Positions 53,505 to 62,614 of a DNA stretch of 64,000 nt are shown here, piece after piece; position 1 is the stretch's first letter, and the number at the start of each line of letters is the position of its first letter. The DNA is from Streptomyces canus (GTDB lineage Bacteria > Actinomycetota > Actinomycetes > Streptomycetales > Streptomycetaceae). A program made the translations under genes and the position numbers. Location: NCBI RefSeq assembly GCF_001514145.1, contig NZ_KQ948663.1:288438-352437 (forward strand), in the 5' to 3' direction. The notes below the pieces were generated by a model that searched no databases, was not told the DNA's origin, and saw only the letters and a program-made list of their open reading frames with translations.

Positions 53505-54218
53505 GTGCTCATTGCCGGGTTCCCCGCCGGGGCCTGGGGGACGAACTGTTATCTCGTCGCCCCCGCCGCCGGTGAGGAGTGCGTGATCATCGACCCGGGC
53601 CACCAGGCCGCCGAGGGAGTCGAGGAGACGCTGAAGAAGCATCGGCTCAAGCCCGTCGCCGTCGTCCTCACCCACGGCCACATCGACCACGTGGCCTCGG
53701 TCGTCCCCGTGTGCGGCGCGCACGGAGTACCCGCGTGGATCCACCCCGAGGACCGCTACATGATGAAGGACCCGTCGATGGGTCTGGGGCGTTCCGTCGG
53801 GATGCCGCTCATGGGCGAGATCACCGTGGGGGAGCCGGACGACGTCAAGGAGCTGACCGACGGCGCGAAGCTGGAGCTCGCCGGCCTCGAGCTGTCCGTC
53901 GCGCACGCGCCGGGCCATACCAAGGGGTCGGTGACCTTCCGGATGCCCGAGACGGCCGAGATTCCCTCGGTCTTCTTCTCGGGGGATCTGCTGTTCGCCG
54001 GCTCCATCGGACGCACCGACCTGCCCGGCGGTGACATGGCCGAGATGCTCGACTCGCTGGCCCGCGTGTGCCTGCCGCTCGACGACTCGACCGTGGTGCT
54101 GTCCGGCCACGGCCCCCAGACGACCATCGGCCAGGAGCGCGCCACCAACCCGTATCTGCGGGACGTGGCCGCCGGCCAGGGAGCGGGTTCGAACACCCCT
54201 CCCCGACGAGGAATGTGA
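53505..54218 (+). CDS. Metallo-beta-lactamase-fold hydrolase (glyoxalase II-like)
   Basis: 237 residues from GTG 53505 behind GAGGA. The metal-binding motif is THGHIDHVAS, with APGHTKGS and FSGDLLFAGSIGRTDLPGGD giving the remaining ligands. The size and motifs match YcbL/glyoxalase II-like thioester hydrolases; the physiological substrate is unknown. hisS starts 12 nt later, and the same pairing is common in Actinobacteria. Confidence 0.88.
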   Translation: MLIAGFPAGAWGTNCYLVAPAAGEECVIIDPGHQAAEGVEETLKKHRLKPVAVVLTHGHIDHVASVVPVCGAHGVPAWIHPEDRYMMKDPSMGLGRSVGMPLMGEITVGEPDDVKELTDGAKLELAGLELSVAHAPGHTKGSVTFRMPETAEIPSVFFSGDLLFAGSIGRTDLPGGDMAEMLDSLARVCLPLDDSTVVLSGHGPQTTIGQERATNPYLRDVAAGQGAGSNTPPRRGM

Positions 54219-54230
54219 CGAGAGACTTCC

Positions 54231-55493
54231 GTGAGCACCTTTCAGGCCCCCAAGGGCACGTACGACCTGATTCCGCCGGACAGCGCCAAGTACCTGGCCG
54301 TCCGCGAGGCGATCGCCGCGCCGCTGCGGTCCTCCGGTTACGGCTACATCGAGACGCCCGGTTTCGAGAGCGTCGAGCTGTTCGCGCGCGGGGTCGGTGA
54401 GTCCACCGACATCGTGACCAAGGAGATGTACGCCTTCGAGACCAAGGGCGGCACCAAGCTGGCCCTGCGCCCCGAGGGCACGGCCTCCGTCCTGCGCGCG
54501 GCGCTGGAGGCCAACCTGCACAAGCTCGGCAACCTCCCCGTCAAGCTCTGGTACTCCGGCTCGTACTACCGCTACGAGCGTCCGCAGAAGGGCCGTTACC
54601 GGCACTTCTCGCAGGTGGGCGCCGAGGCGATCGGTGCGGAGGACCCGGCGCTCGACGCCGAACTGATCATCCTGGCCGATCAGGCGTACCGCTCGCTGGG
54701 GCTGCGCACCTTCCGCATCCTGCTCAACAGCCTGGGCGACAAGGAGTGCCGTCCGGTGTACCGGGCCGCGCTCCAGGACTTCCTGCGCGGCCTGGACCTC
54801 GACGAGGACACGCTCCGTCGCGCCGAGATCAACCCCCTGCGGGTCCTCGACGACAAGCGGGAGTCGGTCCAGAAGCAGCTCGGGGACGCCCCGCTGCTGC
54901 GCGACTACCTTTGCGACGCCTGCAAGGCGTACCACGAGGAGGTCCGCGAGCTGATCACCGCGGCGGGCGTGGCCTTCGAGGACGACCCGAAGCTGGTGCG
55001 CGGCCTCGACTACTACACCCGTACGACCTTCGAGTTCGTCCACGACGGTCTGGGGTCCCAGTCCGCGGTGGGCGGCGGTGGCCGCTACGACGGTCTGTCG
55101 GAGATGATCGGCGGCCCGGCCCTTCCGTCCGTGGGCTGGGCGCTGGGCGTCGACCGCACGGTCCTCGCCCTGGAGGCGGAGGGCATCGAGCTCGAACTCC
55201 CCTCGACGACCAGCGTGTTCGCGGTCCCGCTGGGGGAGGAGGCCCGCCGGATCCTGTTCGCCAAGGTCACCGAGCTCCGCAAGGTGGGCATCGCGGCGGA
55301 CTTCTCCTACGGCGCCAAGGGCCTCAAGGGCGCCATGAAGAACGCCAACCGCAGCGGCGCCCGCTACACGATCGTCGCCGGCGAGCGCGACCTCGCCGAG
55401 GGCGTCGTACAGCTCAAGGACATGGAGTCCGGGGAGCAGTCGGCGATCGGGGTCAACGAGATCGTGGCCGAGCTGGAATCCAGGCTCGGTTAG
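54231..55493 (+). CDS. hisS: Histidyl-tRNA synthetase
   Basis: 420 residues. Motif 1 lies around the FESVELFARGVGESTDIV segment, motif 2 is YYRYERPQKGRYRHFSQVG, the HisA motif is GLDYYTRTTFEF, motif 3 GVDRTVLALE, followed by an anticodon-binding domain. The start is GTG 54231. The leader is short because the MBL-fold gene is immediately upstream, so both are probably one transcript. Confidence 0.97.
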   Translation: MSTFQAPKGTYDLIPPDSAKYLAVREAIAAPLRSSGYGYIETPGFESVELFARGVGESTDIVTKEMYAFETKGGTKLALRPEGTASVLRAALEANLHKLGNLPVKLWYSGSYYRYERPQKGRYRHFSQVGAEAIGAEDPALDAELIILADQAYRSLGLRTFRILLNSLGDKECRPVYRAALQDFLRGLDLDEDTLRRAEINPLRVLDDKRESVQKQLGDAPLLRDYLCDACKAYHEEVRELITAAGVAFEDDPKLVRGLDYYTRTTFEFVHDGLGSQSAVGGGGRYDGLSEMIGGPALPSVGWALGVDRTVLALEAEGIELELPSTTSVFAVPLGEEARRILFAKVTELRKVGIAADFSYGAKGLKGAMKNANRSGARYTIVAGERDLAEGVVQLKDMESGEQSAIGVNEIVAELESRLG

Positions 55494-55507
55494 CGGGTCC
55501 AAGGGAG

Positions 55508-55540
55508 AAGGGCGCCGGTCAGGAGGCCGGCGCCCTTCTT
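55508..55540. terminator. Terminator after hisS
   Basis: Perfect 11-bp arms AAGGGCGCCGG (55508-55518) and CCGGCGCCCTT (55527-55537), followed by CTT. It also faces the convergent response-regulator gene. Confidence 0.78.
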
Positions 55541-55569
55541 GTCTCCCCGCGCTGACGACGCGCCGGGCG

Positions 55570-56196
55570 TCACTGATCGAGCAGCCCGTACCGCAGGGCG
55601 CTGGTGACCGCGGCCGTGCGGTCGTCCACTCCCAACTTGCCGAAGGCGCGCAGGAGATGGGTCTTCACGGTCGACTCGCCGATGAACAGCCTGCGCCCGA
55701 TCTCCGCGTTCGTGCAGCCCTCCGCCACCAAACGCAGCACCGCCGTCTCGCGCTCCGAGAGCCGGGGCCGTTCCGGCCTGGTGCGCAGCTGGTCGACCAG
55801 GCGGGCCGCGACGGTCGGCGCCAGGACCGTCTCGCCTCGGGCTGCGGCCCGTACGGACTCCGCCAGTTCGCCCCGGGGCAGGTCCTTGAGCAGATAACCG
55901 GCGGCCCCCGCCTCCACGGCCCGCAGGATGTCCCGGTCCGTCTCGTACGTCGTCAGGACGATCACCCGGCAGGGCAGCCCCGCCTCCGTCATCCGTACGA
56001 TCGACTCCACGCCCGAGCCGCCCGGCATCCGCAGGTCCATCAGCACGATATCGGGCCGGAGTTCCGCCGCCAGCGCCTCGGCCTGCGGCCCGCTGGACGC
56101 GTCCGCGATCACCTCCAGGTCCGGTTCCGCGCTCAGCATCGCCCGCAGGCCCTCCCGTACGACCGGGTGGTCGTCGGCCAGGATGATCCGGATCAT
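55570..56196 (-). CDS. NarL/LuxR-family response regulator
   Basis: 208 residues. Receiver domain with acidic pair D8-D9, phospho-acceptor D54 in VLMDLRMPGGSG, and K104 in YLLKDLPRG. The C-terminal LuxR-type helix-turn-helix has LSERETAVLRLVAEG and ESTVKTHLLRAFGKL. ATG 56196 overlaps the histidine-kinase stop by 4 nt, so this is its partner. It probably regulates the exporter genes of the same operon. Confidence 0.93.
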   Translation of the reverse strand: MIRIILADDHPVVREGLRAMLSAEPDLEVIADASSGPQAEALAAELRPDIVLMDLRMPGGSGVESIVRMTEAGLPCRVIVLTTYETDRDILRAVEAGAAGYLLKDLPRGELAESVRAAARGETVLAPTVAARLVDQLRTRPERPRLSERETAVLRLVAEGCTNAEIGRRLFIGESTVKTHLLRAFGKLGVDDRTAAVTSALRYGLLDQ

Positions 56197-57392
56197 GAAC
56201 AGCTCCTCGGGGGCGGTACGGGCAGGCGAACGGTGACCGTGGTGCCGCCGCCGGGCGCGCTGTGCACCCGCACCGTCCCGCCGACCTCGGTGGCGCGGGC
56301 CCGTAGCCCCGCCAGACCGTAGCCGTCACGGGCTGCCCCAGGATCGAAGCCGTGGCCGTCGTCCCGTACGGACAGGGTGAGGCTCTCGTCGGCGTAGTCG
56401 AGGTCGATGGTCACGGTTGCCGAACTCCCCGCGTGTTTACGGCAGTTCGTGAGTGCCTCCTGGCAGGAGCGCAGGGCGACGACCTCGGCGCCCGCGGGCA
56501 GCGGACGGACCTGGCCGGTCACGGCGAGCTTCGCGGAGTGCCGGGCCGTCAGCCGGAACAGGGCGTCCGGCAGCGTCGCGCCGGCCAGGTCGGCGGGGGT
56601 GCCGTCGGCGACCAGGGCCCGCGCCTCGGCGAGGTTCTGCCGGGCCGTCTCGTCCATCAGTGCCAGATGACGGCGGGCCTGCGGCATGTCGTGGTCGAGC
56701 TCGGCCTCGACGGCCTGGATCAGCATCAGCAGGCTGGTGAAGCCCTGTGCGAGGGTGTCGTGGATCTCCCGGGCCATCCGCTGCCGCTCGGTCAGTGCCC
56801 CGTGCGCCGCGGACAGCCGCGAGACCTCGTGCCGGCTCGAGTCCAGCTCGGCGATCAGAGCCGCCCGTTCCTGGCTCTGCTCGATGATCCGGATGACATA
56901 GCTGCCGACGGCCACCGAGAAGACCAGGGTGACGACGGCGAACAGGCCGTTGAAGAAGACGTCCTGCTCGCTCGGCCGCCACAGCAGCGCCCAGCCCGCC
57001 ACGGGGGCGAGATTGATCACCGCCACGGCGGTCGGAGCCCAGCGCATCCGCAGCGTCATGAAGCACTGGGGGACGAGAGCGAAGGTCATCAGCCGGGTCT
57101 CGCCGACCAGGATCGCCGAGGGAAGGAACAGCGCCATCATCGCGCCGAGGTAGGCGAGGGCCTTGCGCGCGTCGGGCGGATCCTGCCGGAGCAGGGGGCG
57201 CCCGACCCGGAGGAAGAGCGGGACCAGCGGGACCAGCAGCGCCGCCGCCGTGACGCGGACCCGCCACCCTGGGTGTCCCGTACCCAGCACGAACACCACG
57301 GTGGCCAGCCAGATCAGCGCGAAGTAGGTGTCCCAGAGCCGGAAGGAACGGTCCCACGAGTACGCGCCCCCGGCATCCGCCGGACCGCTCAT
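56193..57392 (-). CDS. Sensor histidine kinase, HisKA_3 (NarL-partner) type
   Basis: 399 residues. About six hydrophobic helices occupy residues 20-170. The phospho-acceptor is H211 in RMAREIHDTLAQGF, and the ATPase domain has SCQEALTNCRKHAG and RDDGHGFDP. There is no large outer sensor domain, so it probably senses the membrane or the adjacent transporter, as in intramembrane-sensing kinases. ATG 57392 overlaps the permease stop; its stop overlaps the regulator start. Confidence 0.92.
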   Translation of the reverse strand: MSGPADAGGAYSWDRSFRLWDTYFALIWLATVVFVLGTGHPGWRVRVTAAALLVPLVPLFLRVGRPLLRQDPPDARKALAYLGAMMALFLPSAILVGETRLMTFALVPQCFMTLRMRWAPTAVAVINLAPVAGWALLWRPSEQDVFFNGLFAVVTLVFSVAVGSYVIRIIEQSQERAALIAELDSSRHEVSRLSAAHGALTERQRMAREIHDTLAQGFTSLLMLIQAVEAELDHDMPQARRHLALMDETARQNLAEARALVADGTPADLAGATLPDALFRLTARHSAKLAVTGQVRPLPAGAEVVALRSCQEALTNCRKHAGSSATVTIDLDYADESLTLSVRDDGHGFDPGAARDGYGLAGLRARATEVGGTVRVHSAPGGGTTVTVRLPVPPPRSCS

Positions 57393-58234
57393 CCGTCGCG
57401 CCGGTTCTTCCACCGGAAGGTCAGCAGACACAGCAGCAATCCTCCGACGCACCACGCCCCCAGTACCAGGGCGGTGCGCCCGAACTCCCAGCCGCCGGCC
57501 TGCTCCAGGACCTGTGCCGAGTCCGGCAGGAACACCCCGCGCAGGCCCTGGCACATCCACTTCAGGGGGAACAGCGCGCCGATGTTCAGCATCCAGTCGG
57601 GGATCGTGTCGATCGCTATGTACACCCCGGAGATGAACTGGAGGACCAGGAAGGGCAGGACGACCACGGAGCTCGCGCTCTTGCTCGACTTGGGCACGGA
57701 ACTGACCGCGATGCCGAGCAGCGCGCACCCCGTGAGACCGAGCACGAAGATCCAGGCGAACGCGAACCATTTGCCGGCATCCGACGGCAGATCGACGTCG
57801 TACAGCGTCGTTCCGACGAGCAGCAGGATCGCCGTCTCCAGGATGCCGGTGACCAGAACCAGCCAGATCTTGCCGAGGAAGTACGCCGCCGGCGGCATCG
57901 GGGTCCCGCGCAGCCTGCGCAGCACCTTCTCGTCCCGTTCGACGGCGATCGAGATGCCGAGCGACTGGAAGCTCGTCGACATGATGCCGGCGGCCATCAT
58001 CGCCGGCACGTACAGCTGCGAGGCCTTGATGCCCGCCCCCTCCACGTCGTCGCTGAAGATCGACGCGAACAGGAACAGGAAGACCACCGGGAAGGCGAAG
58101 GTGAACACCACCTGGTCGCGCTGGCGGAAGAACTGCTTGATCTCCAGCGCTCCCCGCCGCAGTCCGAGCCCCCAGACTCCGGGCAGCCTTCCGTCACGAG
58201 CATCGGTCCGGGACCGTACGGCGGTCGTGGTCAT
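57389..58234 (-). CDS. ABC-2 type exporter permease
   Basis: 281 residues with six hydrophobic helices and the ABC-2 permease layout (LEIKQFFRQRDQVVFTFAFP, FQSLGISIAVERDEKVLRRL, LPFLVLQFISGVYIAI). ATG 58234 has GGAGG upstream and overlaps the ATPase stop by 4 nt. Such pairs export drugs, lipids or peptides; the substrate is unknown. Confidence 0.9.
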   Translation of the reverse strand: MTTTAVRSRTDARDGRLPGVWGLGLRRGALEIKQFFRQRDQVVFTFAFPVVFLFLFASIFSDDVEGAGIKASQLYVPAMMAAGIMSTSFQSLGISIAVERDEKVLRRLRGTPMPPAAYFLGKIWLVLVTGILETAILLLVGTTLYDVDLPSDAGKWFAFAWIFVLGLTGCALLGIAVSSVPKSSKSASSVVVLPFLVLQFISGVYIAIDTIPDWMLNIGALFPLKWMCQGLRGVFLPDSAQVLEQAGGWEFGRTALVLGAWCVGGLLLCLLTFRWKNRRDG

Positions 58235-59097
58235 CGCGCGTCCTCCTGTCCGGTGAGCCGGAGGTAGACGTCCTCCAACGTGGGGCGGCTGACCCGGAGA
58301 CCCGGGATCTCGCCGTCGAAGCGGTGCATCAGCGCGGCGACCGTCCTGGTCGGGGTGTCGGTGTGCTCCGTGCGCGGGGCGCCGTCCGGCTCGGTCCACT
58401 CGACGGTGGCGCCGGTGCCGTACCGCTCCCGCAGGGCGGCGGGTTCGTCCTCGGCGACCACCTTGCCCCGGGAGATCACGGCCAGCCGGTCGGCGAGCGC
58501 CTCGGCCTCCTCCAGGTAGTGCGTGGTGAGCAGGATCGTCGTGCCCTCGTCGGACAGTTTGCGGATCAGGTCCCAGAACTGACGCCGGGCCGCCGGGTCG
58601 AAACCGGTCGTCGGCTCGTCCAGGAGCAGCAGTTCAGGGCCGCCGATCACGCCGAGCGCCACGTCGAGCCGCCGCCGCTGCCCACCCGACAGGCCCTTGA
58701 TCCGGCTGCCCGCCTTGGCCTCCAGACCCACCAGACCGATGACCTCCTCCGGATCCCGCGGCCGTGGGTAGTAGCGGGCGAAATGCCGGACGGTTTCCGC
58801 GACCGTCAACTCGGCGGGCGCGGATTCGTCCTGCCAGACGATTCCGACTTTTGAACGCCACGCGCGCGTGCCGTGCGCCGGGTCCGCGCCGAGCACGGAC
58901 ACCTCCCCCGCGTCCCGGTCCCGGTTGCCCTGGAGGATCTCCACCGTGGTGCTCTTGCCCGCGCCATTGGGCCCGAGCAGGCCGAACACCTCGCCCCTGC
59001 GGATGCCGAGATCGATCCCGTCGACCGCGGTCACGTCGCCGTACTGCTTGCGCAGTCCCCGAACGTCCACGGCGAGTTCGTTCGCGTGTGTGGTCAT
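58231..59097 (-). CDS. ABC exporter ATP-binding protein
   Basis: 288 residues from ATG 59097. Walker A is LLGPNGAGKSTT, the signature is IKGLSGGQRRRLD, Walker B LLLLDEPTTGFDP, and the switch histidine is in LLTTHYLEEAE. The C-terminal ~70 residues match DrrA/CcmA-type drug-exporter ATPases. It is the first gene of a four-gene operon in which every junction overlaps by 4 nt. Confidence 0.94.
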   Translation of the reverse strand: MTTHANELAVDVRGLRKQYGDVTAVDGIDLGIRRGEVFGLLGPNGAGKSTTVEILQGNRDRDAGEVSVLGADPAHGTRAWRSKVGIVWQDESAPAELTVAETVRHFARYYPRPRDPEEVIGLVGLEAKAGSRIKGLSGGQRRRLDVALGVIGGPELLLLDEPTTGFDPAARRQFWDLIRKLSDEGTTILLTTHYLEEAEALADRLAVISRGKVVAEDEPAALRERYGTGATVEWTEPDGAPRTEHTDTPTRTVAALMHRFDGEIPGLRVSRPTLEDVYLRLTGQEDAR

Positions 59098-59242
59098 GCC
59101 TGTGAGCATCGGCCGGAACCGAACGTTCAGGGACGACCGTGCGTACTTCCTTATGTCCACCGAACGGTGGACAAGCCTCCGGGTGCGGCACAATGGCCCC
59201 TGCCCGAAGAAGGTCCAACTCTCAAGCAGACGGATCGGCGTG

Positions 59243-59905
59243 ATGAGCAAGACCACAGTGAAAGACGTCTCCACGGAGCCTGAGCCCTCGTCGGTGAGCG
59301 CCGACGCCGCGCCCCGGACGGTGGGCGGCAGCCGTGCCTTCGCGCTGCTGCTGGTGATCACCGGCGCCGCCGGACTGCTCGCGGCGTGGGTCATCACGAT
59401 CGACAAGTTCAAGATCCTCGAGGGCAAGGTCAGCGGCAAGACGTTCACGCCGAGCTGCTCCCTCAACCCGATCGTCTCCTGCGGCAGCGTGATGGAGAGC
59501 AAGCAGGCCGCCGCCTTCGGGTTCCCCAACCCGATGCTCGGCCTCGTCTGCTACGGCATCGTCATCTGCGTCGGCATCAGCCTGCTCACCCGCGCCGGCT
59601 TCCCGCGCTGGTACTGGCTCACCTTCAACTTCGGCACGCTCTTCGGCGTGGCCTTCTGCACCTGGCTGCAGTTCCAGTCGCTGTACCGCATCAACGCGCT
59701 GTGCCTGTGGTGCTCGCTGGCCTGGGTCGCGACGATCACGATGTTCTGGTACGTGACCTCGTTCAACATCCGCAACGATCTGCTGCCGTCCCCGGGCTGG
59801 CTCAAGCGCTTCCTCTCCGAGTTCACCTGGGTCCTGCCGGTCACCCACTGCGGCATCATCGCCATGCTGATCCTGACCCGCTGGGGCGACAAGCTCTGGG
59901 CCTGA
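59243..59905 (+). CDS. Vitamin K epoxide reductase (VKOR) family protein
   Basis: 220 residues; ATG 59243 directly follows GTG 59240. Four to five transmembrane helices carry C72 and C80 in the outer loop (PSCSLNPIVSCGSVMES) and the quinone-site C154-L-W-C157 pair in NALCLWCSLAW. VKOR passes electrons from thiols of exported proteins to quinones and so drives disulfide formation in Actinobacteria. A fused thioredoxin domain is absent. It stands alone before rarA. Confidence 0.92.
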   Translation: MSKTTVKDVSTEPEPSSVSADAAPRTVGGSRAFALLLVITGAAGLLAAWVITIDKFKILEGKVSGKTFTPSCSLNPIVSCGSVMESKQAAAFGFPNPMLGLVCYGIVICVGISLLTRAGFPRWYWLTFNFGTLFGVAFCTWLQFQSLYRINALCLWCSLAWVATITMFWYVTSFNIRNDLLPSPGWLKRFLSEFTWVLPVTHCGIIAMLILTRWGDKLWA

Positions 59906-59938
59906 CCGACGGCCGACGGCGTTGTCAGTGGCGTGACA

Positions 59939-59944
59939 TAGGGT
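59939..59944 (+). promoter_or_regulatory. -10 element for leaderless rarA
   Basis: TAGGGT ends 7 nt before GTG 59952; no ribosome binding site. Confidence 0.45.
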
Positions 59945-59951
59945 TTTGAAC

Positions 59952-61307
59952 GTGGAGCCCGATCTGTTCACCGCCGCGGCAGAAGAACGCCAGGAGAAGG
60001 ACCCGGCCGGCAGCCCCTTGGCGGTCCGGATGCGCCCTCGCACCCTCGACGAGGTGGTGGGCCAGCAACACCTGCTCAAGCCGGGTTCGCCGCTGCGCCG
60101 ACTGGTCGGCGAGGGCAGTGGCGGTCCCGCCGGGCCGTCCTCGGTGATCCTCTGGGGCCCGCCCGGCACCGGCAAGACAACCCTGGCGTACGTCGTCTCC
60201 AAGGCCACCAACAAGCGCTTCGTGGAGCTCTCCGCGATCACCGCCGGCGTCAAGGAGGTCCGCGCGGTCATCGACGGCGCCCGCCGCGCCACCGGCGGCT
60301 TCGGCAAGGAGACCGTCCTCTTCCTCGACGAGATCCACCGCTTCAGCAAGGCCCAGCAGGACTCCCTGCTCCCCGCGGTCGAGAACCGCTGGGTGACCCT
60401 GATCGCGGCGACCACCGAGAACCCGTACTTCTCGATCATCTCCCCGCTGCTGTCCCGGTCCCTGCTGCTGACCCTTGAACCCCTCACCGACGACGACGTC
60501 AGAGGACTGCTGAAGCGGGCGCTGAGCGACGAGCGGGGCCTGAAGGACGCCGTCGCCCTTCCCGAGGACACCGAGGACCACCTCCTGCGGATCGCGGGCG
60601 GCGACGCCCGCCGTGCGCTGACCGCCCTGGAGGCCGCCGCCGGGGCCGCCCTGGACAAGGGCGAGCCGGAGATCACCCTCACCACGCTGGAGGAGACGGT
60701 CGACCGCGCGGCCGTGAAGTACGACCGCGACGGCGACCAGCACTACGACGTGGCCAGCGCCCTCATCAAGTCCATCAGGGGCTCCGACGTCGACGCGGCC
60801 CTGCACTACCTGGCCCGCATGATCGAGGCCGGTGAGGACCCCCGCTTCATCGCCCGCCGGCTGATGATCTCCGCCAGCGAGGACATCGGCCTCGCCGACC
60901 CGAACGCCCTGCCCATAGCGGTCGCCGCCGCCCAGGCCGTCGCGATGATCGGCTTCCCGGAGGCCGCGCTGACCTTGAGCCACGCCACCATCGCCCTCGC
61001 GCTGGCCCCGAAGTCCAACGCCGCGACGACGGCGATCGGCGCGGCCATGGAGGACGTACGCAAGGGGCTGGCCGGGCCGGTGCCGCCGCATCTGCGCGAC
61101 GGGCACTACAAGGGCGCCGCCAAACTCGGGCACGCGCAGGGCTACGTCTATCCGCACGACCTGCCCGAGGGGATCGCCGAGCAGCAGTACGCCCCGGACG
61201 CCATCAAGGACCGCGAGTACTACGAACCCACCCGGCACGGCGCCGAGGCCAGGTACGCGGACGCCGTGGAGTGGACCCGCAGGCACCTCGGTCGCAAGCG
61301 GTCCTGA
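59952..61307 (+). CDS. rarA: Replication-associated recombination protein A (MgsA/RarA)
   Basis: 451 residues from GTG 59952, chosen because a TAGGGT box ends 7 nt upstream; TTG 59946 is an alternative. The AAA+ core has WGPPGTGKTTLAYVV (Walker A), LFLDEIHRFSKAQQD (Walker B) and LIAATTENPYFS (sensor 1), and the C-terminal part is the tetramerisation domain (YPHDLPEGIAEQQYAPDAIK). It acts on stalled replication forks. A promoter and long leader follow before rpsD. Confidence 0.93.
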   Translation: MEPDLFTAAAEERQEKDPAGSPLAVRMRPRTLDEVVGQQHLLKPGSPLRRLVGEGSGGPAGPSSVILWGPPGTGKTTLAYVVSKATNKRFVELSAITAGVKEVRAVIDGARRATGGFGKETVLFLDEIHRFSKAQQDSLLPAVENRWVTLIAATTENPYFSIISPLLSRSLLLTLEPLTDDDVRGLLKRALSDERGLKDAVALPEDTEDHLLRIAGGDARRALTALEAAAGAALDKGEPEITLTTLEETVDRAAVKYDRDGDQHYDVASALIKSIRGSDVDAALHYLARMIEAGEDPRFIARRLMISASEDIGLADPNALPIAVAAAQAVAMIGFPEAALTLSHATIALALAPKSNAATTAIGAAMEDVRKGLAGPVPPHLRDGHYKGAAKLGHAQGYVYPHDLPEGIAEQQYAPDAIKDREYYEPTRHGAEARYADAVEWTRRHLGRKRS

Positions 61308-61315
61308 GCACCCTG

Positions 61316-61321
61316 TAGAAT
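61316..61321 (+). promoter_or_regulatory. rpsD: -10 box of rpsD
   Basis: TAGAAT, near-consensus, 268 nt before the rpsD start. The -35 region is weak (TCGCAA at 61292-61297). Confidence 0.5.
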
Positions 61322-61335
61322 CCTCGAAGCGCTGT

Positions 61336-61451
61336 GTCCCGTGCAGTCAGAACGGGACGGTCAGCCGGAACCCTCCAGTGGGGTTCCAGGAGCGTCGCGC
61401 ACCGTTCGAATGGTGTCGCGGGCAGCCCACCACCGCTCGCGGTAGGTGGGC
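61336..61451 (+). promoter_or_regulatory. Structured rpsD leader with four successive hairpins
   Basis: Stem 1: GTCCCGT (61336-61342)/ACGGGAC (61352-61358). Stem 2: GGAACCC (61367-61373)/GGGTTCC (61381-61387). Stem 3: CGCG+CACC (61396-61403)/GGTG+CGCG (61412-61420). Stem 4: GCCCACC+ACCG (61425-61435)/CGGT+GGTGGGC (61440-61451). This order in an otherwise gene-free leader suggests a regulatory RNA, such as an S4 binding site. Confidence 0.5.
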
Positions 61452-61589
61452 CACTCGCGTGCTGCACATATGTGCCCAGACCAGGGGAGCGGCTGCCCAC
61501 CAGGTTCCTCGAGGACCCGGCGGGTTTCCCCGGCTGCGGATGCGACCTCCCATAACTCTGACGAGCCGAACACCAAGAGATGAGAGATT

Positions 61590-62204
61590 GTGGCGAACCA
61601 GTCCCGCCCCAAGGTCAAGAAGTCGCGTGCCCTCGGCATCGCGCTGACCCCGAAGGCCGTCAAGTACTTCGAGGCCCGTCCCTACCCGCCGGGTGAGCAC
61701 GGCCGTGGCCGCAAGCAGAACTCGGACTACAAGGTCCGTCTGCTCGAGAAGCAGCGTCTGCGTGCGCAGTACGACGTGTCCGAGCGTCAGCTCGTCCGCG
61801 CCTACGAGCGTGCCGCCAAGACTCAGGGCAAGACCGGTGAGGCCCTGGTCATCGAGCTCGAGCGCCGTCTCGACGCGCTGGTCCTGCGTTCGGGCATCGC
61901 CCGCACGATCTACCAGGCCCGCCAGATGGTCGTCCACGGCCACATCGAGGTCAACGGTCAGAAGGTCGACAAGCCGTCCTTCCGCGTCCGTCCCGACGAC
62001 GTCGTGATGGTTCGCGAGCGCAGCCGCGAGAAGACCCTCTTCTCGATCGCCCGTGAGGGCGGCTTCGCCCCCGAGGGCGAGACCCCGCGCTACCTCCAGG
62101 TGAACCTCAAGGCCCTGGCGTTCCGCCTGGACCGCGAGCCGAACCGCAAGGAGATCCCGGTGATCTGCGACGAGCAGCTCGTCGTCGAGTACTACGCCCG
62201 CTGA
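61590..62204 (+). CDS. rpsD: 30S ribosomal protein S4
   Basis: 204 residues, full length: ANQSRPKVKKSRALGIALTP, RPYPPGEHGRGRKQNSDYK, RLLEKQRLRAQYDVSERQLV, and an S4 domain RRLDALVLRSGIARTIYQAR. It binds 16S rRNA early in 30S assembly. This zinc-free form lacks the N-terminal cysteines of other S4 proteins. GTG 61590 has GAGAG upstream and a 268-nt leader. Confidence 0.97.
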   Translation: MANQSRPKVKKSRALGIALTPKAVKYFEARPYPPGEHGRGRKQNSDYKVRLLEKQRLRAQYDVSERQLVRAYERAAKTQGKTGEALVIELERRLDALVLRSGIARTIYQARQMVVHGHIEVNGQKVDKPSFRVRPDDVVMVRERSREKTLFSIAREGGFAPEGETPRYLQVNLKALAFRLDREPNRKEIPVICDEQLVVEYYAR

Positions 62205-62614
62205 TCACCGGCAGGCCGTAGGACACGCACCACTTCAACCCGCCGTCTCCCCGCCCTTCCGGGTGGGCGAGGCGGCGGGTTGCTGCATACCGAGGGTCAC
62301 TGGTGCGTGCCGCACGGGACCCCGCGGCGCCTGCAGTACTCGGGCCGTCGCCTCGCACCGCTCGTGCGGGGCTTTGTAGTAGGCCGAACCGAACAGCGGC
62401 AGGCCGACCGATGGCCACAGCGAGGCCGCCGGCCCGCGCTGATGACTGCGTGTTGAACACGGAGCGCACTCAAGCGTGTTCACTGCGTAGAACCGCTGAG
62501 GGGCGGCCCTCGTGCGGGCGAGGGGTAATCCGGTGCGGAGCGCCGTCCCCGGCGCGATAGGCTCGGCGGAGACTTTTTTCATAGACAGCACGTTTCAGGG
62601 AGCGGGTGCACACA
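62205..62614. other. 410-nt region: rpsD terminator, spacer and operon upstream region
   Basis: Contains the terminator at 62237-62281, a spacer without any credible gene (62290-62540), and a TAGGCT -10-like box at 62558-62563 about 50 nt before the DUF948 gene. Confidence 0.65.
62237..62281 (+). terminator. Terminator after rpsD
   Basis: Outer arms AACCCGCCG (62237-62245) and CGGCGGGTT (62273-62281), with a CGCCC/GGGCG inner stem. Confidence 0.75.

Noticed and set aside
53484..55502. 672-aa minus-strand frame opposite the MBL-fold gene and hisS
   Set aside because: The plus-strand frames encode recognised enzymes; this frame has no motifs.
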